A stretch of DNA of 14,184 bases from JBBROH01 sp038229595 (GTDB lineage: Bacteria > Chloroflexota > Chloroflexia > QHBQ01): NCBI GenBank assembly GCA_038229595.1, contig JBBROH010000116.1:1-14184 (forward strand). Reading direction: 5' to 3'. A program made the translations under genes and the position numbers. The stretch's first letter is position 1; every line of letters starts with the position of its first letter. Of the stretch, positions 1 to 5,210 are shown in pieces. The notes beneath the pieces were generated by a model. The model saw only the letters and a list, made by a program, of their open reading frames with translations, did no database searches and was not told where the DNA came from.

Positions 1-957
1 GTAACCGCCGCGCAGAAGCTCGGCCCCGCAGTAGTTACTATCGTCAACACGACGGCGGCCACCCGCGACCAGTTTGGCGCAGCCAGTGGCGGTACTGCGA
101 TTGGCAGCGGTATTATCTTCGACAAGTCTGGCTACATCCTGACCAACGCCCACGTGGTTGAGGGTGAGCAGAAGCTAGAGGTGATCTTTGCTAGCGGTGG
201 CAAGAGCGTTACTGCCAAGCTGATTGGGGCAGACCCCCGCATGGATGTGGCGGTAATCAAGATTGAGGGTGCCGTCCCAGCCGTAGCTACCCTCGGCGAC
301 AGCAGCAAGCTCCAGCCCGGCCAGCCGGTGATCGCCATCGGCTCTGCGCTCGGCAACTACCGCAATACCGTCACTGCTGGCGTGATCAGCGCACTCAACC
401 GCAAGGTTGACGGCTCGGATAGCATCGCCCAGTTCATCCAGACTGACACTGCCATCAACCACGGTAACAGCGGCGGCCCACTCGCCAACCTGAACGGCGA
501 GGTGATCGGCATCAACACAGCAGTAGTACGCAGCGACGGCACGATGGGCAGCGATGTGGCCGAGGGTCTCGGCTTCAGCATCCCAATCAACGCGGCCAAA
601 CAGATTGCTGACAAGCTGATCAAGAGCGGCAGCGTCGTCTACCCCTACCTCGGTGTGCAGTTCGTTCCCTTCAGCAGCCAGACTGCGGCCTACTACAAGA
701 TCGACACCACCGCTCAGAATGGCGCACTGGTTCGTAGCGTAGCAACTGGTGGCCCAGCCGACAAGGCAGGCGTGCAAGCCGACGATGTGATTACTAACCT
801 CGACGGTAAGCAGATCAACGAAACCAGTACGCTCAGTGATATGCTGCTCAAGTACAACCCGAACGACACGGTAGAACTCAAGGTCGTGCGCGGCACCGAA
901 ACCCTGACCATCAAGGTCAAGCTGGCCCAGTACCCTACCAGCCAGCCCACCCGCTAG
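1..957 (+). CDS. HtrA/DegP-like trypsin-type serine protease with one PDZ domain (5' end cut by window)
   Basis: The reading frame is open from base 1, so the N-terminus (signal or anchor and the start of the protease domain) lies outside the window; 318 residues are visible. The trypsin-like triad is complete: His in TNAHVV (codon 151-153), Asp in DPRMDVAVI (244-246) and nucleophilic Ser in GNSGGPL (469-471). A single PDZ domain follows, from about the YPYLGV motif to the C-terminus, with the usual GPADKAG and DDVI elements. Family members are envelope or periplasmic proteases/chaperones that degrade misfolded proteins, and the PDZ domain binds exposed hydrophobic C-termini. The gene ends with TAG, is followed by an intrinsic terminator, and converges on the thioredoxin reductase gene. 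DegP, DegQ or DegS subtype cannot be told from this part, although one PDZ suggests the DegS/HhoA-like layout. All key residues are present, so it should be active. Confidence 0.95.
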   Translation, partial: VTAAQKLGPAVVTIVNTTAATRDQFGAASGGTAIGSGIIFDKSGYILTNAHVVEGEQKLEVIFASGGKSVTAKLIGADPRMDVAVIKIEGAVPAVATLGDSSKLQPGQPVIAIGSALGNYRNTVTAGVISALNRKVDGSDSIAQFIQTDTAINHGNSGGPLANLNGEVIGINTAVVRSDGTMGSDVAEGLGFSIPINAAKQIADKLIKSGSVVYPYLGVQFVPFSSQTAAYYKIDTTAQNGALVRSVATGGPADKAGVQADDVITNLDGKQINETSTLSDMLLKYNPNDTVELKVVRGTETLTIKVKLAQYPTSQPTR

Positions 958-1001
958 CCCGCGACCACATACATCCTCCTTTCTCTAACCCTTTCTCTCT
1001 G

Positions 1002-1045
1002 CAAGACCGCTGCCATTCTCTCCGATGGTGGCGGTCTTGTTTATC
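1002..1045 (+). terminator. Intrinsic terminator of the HtrA-like gene
   Basis: A 15-bp stem pairs 1002-1016 with 1025-1039, including two G-U wobbles, around an 8-nt loop. It is followed by a short T-rich stretch (TTGTTTA) and lies 45 nt after the protease stop codon. Confidence 0.8.
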
Positions 1046-1050
1046 GCCAC

Positions 1051-1092
1051 CAAAAGAGCGCGCCCCACCTTCGGCTGAGGGTGGGGCGCGTT
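1051..1092 (-). terminator. Intrinsic terminator of the thioredoxin reductase gene
   Basis: A perfect 11-bp GC-rich stem pairs 1059-1069 with 1080-1090 and is extendable by a G-U and an A-U pair. On the minus strand it is followed by CTTTTG. It lies 16 nt beyond the minus-strand stop codon at 1108 and sits back-to-back with the htrA terminator, insulating the convergent genes. Confidence 0.8.
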
Positions 1093-1107
1093 CGGCTGGG
1101 GCTGGGG

Positions 1108-2376
1108 TCAGCCCTGCTCGTTGAGGTATTCGCGGATCATCAGGGCTGCCGTCGCCCCCTCGCCAACTGCACTGGCAACCTGCTTGGTGCTGGCCGCCCG
1201 CACGTCGCCCGCCGCAAAGATGCCGGGGATGTTGGTTCGCAATTGGCTGTCAGTAGCGATGAAACCTTCGTCGGTCAGCATAACTGTGGCGGGCTGCTGC
1301 TCCTGACCTGCCTGCTGGTGCGCCTCAAGTGGCGCGCGCAGGTAGGCGGTGTTAGGATCGAGGCCGATGTAGACAAAGAGGGCAGGGAAGTCTTCAGTGG
1401 TCTCCGTTCCCGTCTTGCGGTCGCGGATCACGATGCGTTCCAGGTGCTTACTGCCCTGCAAGCCCGCCACCTCGCTGTTGAAGCGCACTGCCATGCGGCC
1501 TTCCTCTACCAGGCGGTTCACCTTGTCTACTGCTAGCTTACTGGCGGTGAAGCGGTCGCCGCGCACCAGGATCGTCACCTTGTCTACGAAGCGAAGCAGG
1601 AAGATACTCTCCTCGGTCGCGCTATTGCCGCCGCCGACCACCGCTACCTGCTTACCCTTGTAGAAGGGGCCGTCGCAGGTGGCGCAATAATGCACACCTG
1701 CCCCTGTATAGTCGCCTTCGTTGCTCAGACCGAGGCGGCGGTAGTTGCTGCCGGTCGCCAACAGCAAGACGTGCGCGCTGTACTCGTCGCCGCTGGTAGT
1801 GCGGATCGTGCGGTACTCGCCCTCGATGCCAATCGCCGCGATGTTGGTTGCCCCCAGCATTTCTACCCCGAACCGCTTGGCCTGGGCCACCACGTTTCTG
1901 GCAAACTGGTCGCCAGTAATCCCATCCACGAAGCCGGGGTAGTTGTCGATCTGTTCTGTCGTGCCAGCCTGCCCACCAGGAGCAGCCTTGTCAACTACCA
2001 GTGCGCTATAGCCATCGCGGGCGAGGTAAAGAGCGGCAGTTAGCCCGGCTGGGCCGCCGCCGACCATGATCACGTCGTAGAAGGGACACTGCGCCCGCGT
2101 GTTGATGCCCAGCTTGGCCGCCAGTTCAGCATTGGAGGGTTCGACCAGCACGCTGCCATCAGGGAAGCGCAGAGTAGGGATGCTCTGGCTACCGTGCTGA
2201 AGTTCGCGCACCGTCTCCATCGCAGCGGGGTAGGCTTCCAGGTCAACCCAGTTGTACTGCACCCGCTGTTCGCCGAGGAACTGCTTGCTGCGCCGACAGT
2301 CAGGACACCACATCGCCCCGTAGACGGTGAGCAAATCGGGGTTGATTTCAGGGATGGTGGCAGAGTTCTCGTTCAC
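1108..2376 (-). CDS. Thioredoxin reductase-like flavoprotein with N-terminal glutaredoxin-like domain
   Basis: The product is 422 aa from the chosen GTG, against about 310-320 aa for plain TrxB; the extra length is an N-terminal thioredoxin-fold domain. That domain has a WCPDC redox motif (Cys24, Cys27) and the SIPT cis-proline motif near residue 65. The flavoprotein part follows: FAD-binding GGGPAG (106-111), active-site CATC (231-234), NADPH-binding GGGNSA (248-253) and a C-terminal GIFAAGD FAD motif. The family passes electrons from NADPH through FAD to the CATC disulfide and then to a thiol partner; here the partner may be the fused domain (inference). The GTG at 2376 was chosen because AGGAG (2386-2390) lies 9 nt upstream. 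An ATG at 2394 is in frame but has no good Shine-Dalgarno. The frame stays open to 2484, but that extension crosses a 14-bp inverted repeat. It lies downstream of holA and ends in a terminator. Confidence 0.93.
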   Translation of the reverse strand: MNENSATIPEINPDLLTVYGAMWCPDCRRSKQFLGEQRVQYNWVDLEAYPAAMETVRELQHGSQSIPTLRFPDGSVLVEPSNAELAAKLGINTRAQCPFYDVIMVGGGPAGLTAALYLARDGYSALVVDKAAPGGQAGTTEQIDNYPGFVDGITGDQFARNVVAQAKRFGVEMLGATNIAAIGIEGEYRTIRTTSGDEYSAHVLLLATGSNYRRLGLSNEGDYTGAGVHYCATCDGPFYKGKQVAVVGGGNSATEESIFLLRFVDKVTILVRGDRFTASKLAVDKVNRLVEEGRMAVRFNSEVAGLQGSKHLERIVIRDRKTGTETTEDFPALFVYIGLDPNTAYLRAPLEAHQQAGQEQQPATVMLTDEGFIATDSQLRTNIPGIFAAGDVRAASTKQVASAVGEGATAALMIREYLNEQG

Positions 2377-2420
2377 TGTTATTTGCTCCTGCATAGCTTG
2401 CTCAAAGAGGCGCAGCCAAT

Positions 2421-2463
2421 GTGCGCGCCGCCCCTTTATTCTACCATATGGGGCGGCGCGCAC
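2421..2463 (-). promoter_or_regulatory. Perfect 14-bp inverted repeat embracing a putative -10 element upstream of the thioredoxin reductase gene
   Basis: Arms 2421-2434 and 2450-2463 are perfectly complementary and GC-rich. The 15-nt AT-rich spacer holds TAGAAT on the minus strand (2443-2438), a plausible -10, with a weak TTGTGC -35 at 2465-2460 (16-nt spacing). The element begins 30 nt past the holA stop. Read-through RNA from holA would form a strong hairpin, whereas RNA started here would carry only the 3' arm. There is no T tract, so a classical terminator is not obvious. The promoter role is inference; the repeat is certain. Confidence 0.55.
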
Positions 2464-2492
2464 AAAATAGAGGGCTGTTTGCAAGCTGCGAC

Positions 2493-3590
2493 CTAGCGGC
2501 GGCTGGGGGTAGGGGTGGGGCGGCAGACTTCGGTAACTAGCAGTTCTAGTCCCAACTCTGGTTCGATCATGCTGCTCTTGGCGGCAACGTCGAAGTCGAG
2601 CAGGCGGCGGTGGATCGCCCGCAGTTGGTCGAGGCTAAAGGCGTGAACCTGCTCCAGGCTACGGCGCACAACAAAGGGGTTCATACCCAGCTTGCCCGCA
2701 ATCGCATCCTGCCCTAGCTTCTGCTGGGCCAGTTCCTTGACCAGCAGCAGGTTGCGGAACTGCCAGGCAATGGTACTGAGCAGTTGGAAGGGGTGGGTAC
2801 CGCCCTCAAGCAGCAAGGCAAGTTGGCGCAGCGCATCACCGCTGTTCTTGGCCGCCATCGCGTTGACCAGCTTGAACACGTCGTCCTGGATACTGCTGCT
2901 GGTCAGCAAGCGTACAGTGAGTGGGTCAATGCGGCCACCAGGCCCAGTATAGATCGCCAGCTTCTCGATCTCCAAAGCCAGGCGGCTGAGGTCGCTCTCC
3001 TCGTCCATGCCCTCGGCCAGCAAGCGAGCGGCTTCCTCGTTGATCGTCGCTCCCGCTGCCTTCACTCGCTGCTCAATCCAGCGCAGCAGTTGGATACCTT
3101 GCGGCGCGCTACACTGCACCTCGGTCGCCCCCTTGAGGTACCTGGTCAGGCGGTGGTTGCCGGGCAGCTTGAGAACAGTTTGCCGCCCATCCTTCTTCGG
3201 CATGATCGTGTCGCGCAGGATGACCACGCTACTCTCTGGCAGGCTGATCAGGGCCGCACCGATGGTATCCAGGGCATCGAGTGGGGCATCCTTGCTCTTG
3301 CGCCCCTTCTTTGGCTGCTCTGGGGCGGGGGCTTCATCCTCCTCACCCTCGGCCTTGAGCCTGCCAAAGCGAGCAAAGAGGCCGTCGAGGATCGTCACCC
3401 GCCAGCCACCGAGGAAGGGCAGAGCCTGCACCGCCTGCACTACCTCCTCGCTGCCAACCTTCGCGCAGTCGAGGCGGGCCAGGGCCAGGGCGCGCATCCC
3501 CTCGGCGGCTGGCAGGTACTGCTCCAACAGCCGCTCAGTCTGCTGCTGCATGGTGTAGCGGTCGGGGCCGTAGAGGGAGTAAGTGGGCAT
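2493..3590 (-). CDS. holA: DNA polymerase III subunit delta
   Basis: The product is 365 aa, close to the usual 330-350 aa for the clamp-loader delta subunit, which opens the beta sliding clamp during loading. The N-terminal Rossmann/AAA-like region begins with the YSLYGPD strand (residues 4-10), matching the family's Y-LLYG-(D/E) opening. The middle carries VVILRDT-type strand elements and a helical lid. The C-terminal collar domain (about 266-357) has the typical HPFQLLSTIAWQFRNLLLVKE start and ends with a conserved LELLVTEVC helix. A charged low-complexity insert (about 79-103, Glu/Pro then Lys/Arg-rich) is not typical and is probably a surface loop. Only a weak purine-rich RBS (AAAGAG) precedes the ATG. 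The gene starts 52 nt after the poly-U end of the putative structured RNA, with no clear promoter of its own in between, so it may depend on read-through from that RNA's promoter. Confidence 0.88.
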   Translation of the reverse strand: MPTYSLYGPDRYTMQQQTERLLEQYLPAAEGMRALALARLDCAKVGSEEVVQAVQALPFLGGWRVTILDGLFARFGRLKAEGEEDEAPAPEQPKKGRKSKDAPLDALDTIGAALISLPESSVVILRDTIMPKKDGRQTVLKLPGNHRLTRYLKGATEVQCSAPQGIQLLRWIEQRVKAAGATINEEAARLLAEGMDEESDLSRLALEIEKLAIYTGPGGRIDPLTVRLLTSSSIQDDVFKLVNAMAAKNSGDALRQLALLLEGGTHPFQLLSTIAWQFRNLLLVKELAQQKLGQDAIAGKLGMNPFVVRRSLEQVHAFSLDQLRAIHRRLLDFDVAAKSSMIEPELGLELLVTEVCRPTPTPSRR

Positions 3591-3642
3591 CGGTTCTCTT
3601 TCCCGGCTGTAGGGGAGGGCTGAAGGCTGGGCAGTGGATCAG

Positions 3643-3829
3643 AAAAACCCCGCGTGGGCCGTGTGTCCCGCTTGCTTTGACCTACCCGAAGATAGGTGGG
3701 AACTGCGCCGAAGCCGGATGCGTTACCAACAGAGGAAGGCATACGCAATAGCCATCAGCACGTGGTTCCCTAGTAAAACCTTGTAGACAAAGCAATAAGG
3801 GACATCACGAGAACCGCAGGGTTGATCGT
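3643..3829 (-). ncRNA. Structured non-coding RNA of about 187 nt, 6S RNA-like (candidate ssrS)
   Basis: No plausible gene fills the 295 nt between the phosphatase and holA, but the minus strand folds extensively. The terminal stem is 3823-3815 with 3654-3646 (9 bp, one G-U). The next stem is 3808-3806 with 3663-3661, then 3804-3799 with 3669-3664 (6 bp). After a small internal loop, 3795-3788 pairs with 3679-3672 (8 bp). A 17-nt unpaired 5' strand (3787-3771) follows. The apical arm starts with 3770-3765 with 3703-3698 (6 bp) and ends in a hairpin (3746-3738 with 3727-3720, one bulge). On the 3' side of the bubble sits a 7-bp hairpin with a UUCG loop (3697-3680). The 3' end is U5 (3647-3643). 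Closing stem, large central bubble with a 3'-side hairpin, and apical arm is the known 6S RNA architecture, and about 185 nt is its usual size. 6S RNA binds sigma70-RNA polymerase. A structured RNA seems likely; 6S identity is inference from shape. Confidence 0.6.
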
Positions 3830-3835
3830 GTAATT

Positions 3836-3864
3836 ACTATACCATATCATCGCCTGGGCTGCAA
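3836..3864 (-). promoter_or_regulatory. Sigma70-like promoter of the structured RNA (and possibly holA)
   Basis: On the minus strand TTGCAG (3864-3859) is separated by exactly 17 nt from TATAGT (3841-3836). Transcription would start near 3829, a few bases before the 5' strand of the RNA's terminal stem. The promoter begins 21 nt after the phosphatase stop codon. Confidence 0.7.
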
Positions 3865-3885
3865 GATTCCTGACTGCGCGGCTAT

Positions 3886-4566
3886 TCAGCGTACCAGGCT
3901 GAGATGGGCCGCGTCGTTGTAGCTGACTAGCTGCCAGCGGGGACGGCTCTGGCGCGTCCAGGTGTGCCAGTGGGTGGCCGCGGTGTGGTGCCAGTGGGTT
4001 AGCGCGGTGTTCTGCACGTAGAAGCTGACCGGCGGCAGTTCGAGCGGGTTGAGCTTGAAGAAGTAGCTGAACGTCCCTTCGATGAAACCGCCGTGCGTAA
4101 CGATCACCACCGTCTTGCCCACACTCTCGGCTGCGACACGGCTGATCTCGCGGCCTACGCGCAGCATGAAGCTGGCCCAACTCTCCGCCCCATCCGCTAT
4201 CGGGCGCAAGGCATCAAGCTCAAAGTCAGGCGTGCCGTACCTGGCGTAGAGGTCGGCCTGCAACATCCCGTCACCCTCACCCGCGTCGATCTCATGCAGG
4301 CGGTGGTCAATCTGCACTGGGAGGCCGAGGGCAGGAGCGATGATCGCCGCCGTCTCCACTGCCCGCCGCAAACTGCTGCTGATCAGCAAGTCGGCGCGTA
4401 GCTCACCGCCCGCCAGCCGCTCACGCAGGGCTTCGGCCTGGCGACGGCCCAGGTCAGTCAGGGGGGTGTTCGCCTTCGGCCCCGCAACGATGGGCTGCAC
4501 ATTATTGGCGGCCTAACCGTGGCGGATCAGGTAGAGGTGGGTGCCGTGCGCTTCAGCCTGCGTCAT
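3886..4566 (-). pseudogene. Histidine phosphatase (phosphoglycerate mutase-like) gene interrupted by an in-frame TAG after the RHG motif
   Basis: The ATG at 4566 overlaps the end of the upstream hydrolase gene by 14 nt and has a good RBS (GAGG, 7 nt away). It encodes 17 residues ending in the family signature LYLIRHG, whose His is the phospho-accepting catalytic residue. Codon 18 is TAG (4515-4513). The same frame then continues without break to 3886 with the rest of the family: a tandem-Arg helix (SLRRAVETA, codons 65-73), the acidic residue of the HEIDAG motif (codons 91-96), the second catalytic His in VTHGGF (codon 158) and a C-terminal YNDAAHL. Family members normally have Gln or Glu at the stop position (RHGQ/RHGE), each one base from TAG. 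Restart at the GTG at 4500 would lack RHG and has no RBS. This may be a recent pseudogene, a sequencing error or stop read-through. Several neighbours end in TAG, arguing against general recoding. Confidence 0.85.
3964..4010 (-). repeat. 24-bp in-frame tandem duplication in the phosphatase 3' region
   Basis: Bases 3964-3986 and 3988-4010 match at 20 of 23 positions with a 24-nt period (8 codons). They encode two consecutive copies of a THWH-centred segment, which gives a His/Trp-rich stretch just before the conserved C-terminal YNDAAHL. Confidence 0.8.
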
Positions 4567-5206
4567 TGCTGTACCTCGCCAGCATCCGCACCCGCTCCAA
4601 CCAGGGCTGCTCGGCCCCGATAGTGCTATCCTCGCCGTGGCCGGGGAAGAACTGCGTCTCCGCAGGCAGGCTACTGAGGCGGGTGAGGGTAGCGAACATG
4701 GTGGCTTCGTCGCCACCGGGCAGGTCGGTGCGCCCGTAAGTGCCAGCGAACAGGGTATCGCCAGTGAACAGCAGCCCAGCATCCACAGCGTAGAGGCAGA
4801 TGCTCCCTGGCGTGTGGCCGGGAGTGTGCAGCACTGTCAGGCGCAGGCTGCCCGCTGCCAGCACGTCACCCTCTTGCAGCGGGCGGGTCGGCTGCGACGG
4901 TTGCAGGCTGAAGGGGAGGGGGAAGCCGAGCGTCTCTGGCATGGTCAGGCGCGCAATCTCGTTGCGGTGGCAGGCCAATTCTGCGCCAGTAGCTGCGACC
5001 AGGGCCGCGTCGTCGGCGATGTGGTCGAAGTGGCCGTGGGTATTGACCACGCTCCGCAGCCGCCAACCCTGCGCCTGGAGGAAGGCGGCAATCTCCGCCG
5101 TCACACCGTAGGGGGCATCAACCACAATCGCCTCCCCCGCCGCTTCATCCGCGACGAGGTAGGCGACAGCCCCCAGCAATTCACTCTCAAACAGTTGGAT
5201 CAGCAC
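4553..5206 (-). CDS. Metallo-beta-lactamase-fold hydrolase, glyoxalase II-like (YcbL type)
   Basis: The product is 217 aa. The family's dinuclear metal ligands are all visible: THGHFDH (His57, His59, Asp61, His62), His131 in HTPGHTPGS, Asp150 in FTGDTLF and His190 in FPGHG. The spacing and the TLFAG-(x)-GRTDLPGG segment match the short glyoxalase II-like group, which hydrolyses thioesters such as S-lactoylglutathione or related substrates; the actual substrate here is unknown. There is no signal peptide, so it is probably cytosolic. The start is a GTG with GGGAGA upstream (GGAG 9 nt away), located inside the last codons of ftsH. Only 4 nt separate it from the ftsH stop, and its own 3' end overlaps the phosphatase ATG by 14 nt. 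Co-transcription and translational coupling across the three genes are therefore likely. Confidence 0.93.
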   Translation of the reverse strand: MLIQLFESELLGAVAYLVADEAAGEAIVVDAPYGVTAEIAAFLQAQGWRLRSVVNTHGHFDHIADDAALVAATGAELACHRNEIARLTMPETLGFPLPFSLQPSQPTRPLQEGDVLAAGSLRLTVLHTPGHTPGSICLYAVDAGLLFTGDTLFAGTYGRTDLPGGDEATMFATLTRLSSLPAETQFFPGHGEDSTIGAEQPWLERVRMLARYSNDAG

Positions 5207-5210
5207 CCAC

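Noticed and set aside
1108..2484. Longest-frame start at 2484 for the thioredoxin reductase
   Set aside because: The extra N-terminal codons run through the 14-bp inverted repeat and putative promoter, have no RBS, and show no domain similarity.
2784..3623. Long plus-strand open frame (279 codons) opposite holA
   Set aside because: It is fully antisense to a recognisable holA, its translation has no family features, and it arises from the GC-rich codon bias of the opposite strand.
3643..3829. Interpretation of the structured RNA as tRNA, tmRNA, SRP RNA or RNase P RNA
   Set aside because: No TTCRA T-loop or CCA acceptor (tRNA/tmRNA), no GGAA-type SRP domain IV hairpin, and too short with no conserved RNase P core motifs.
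3770..4180. Minus-strand open frame crossing the phosphatase 3' end into the structured RNA region
   Set aside because: Frame-shifted shadow of the phosphatase with no RBS or family similarity; it crosses the promoter of the RNA.
4513..4515. General TAG recoding in this organism
   Set aside because: The HtrA-like, holA, glycosyltransferase and ABC permease genes all appear to end in TAG at the family-expected C-termini, so TAG is a normal stop here.
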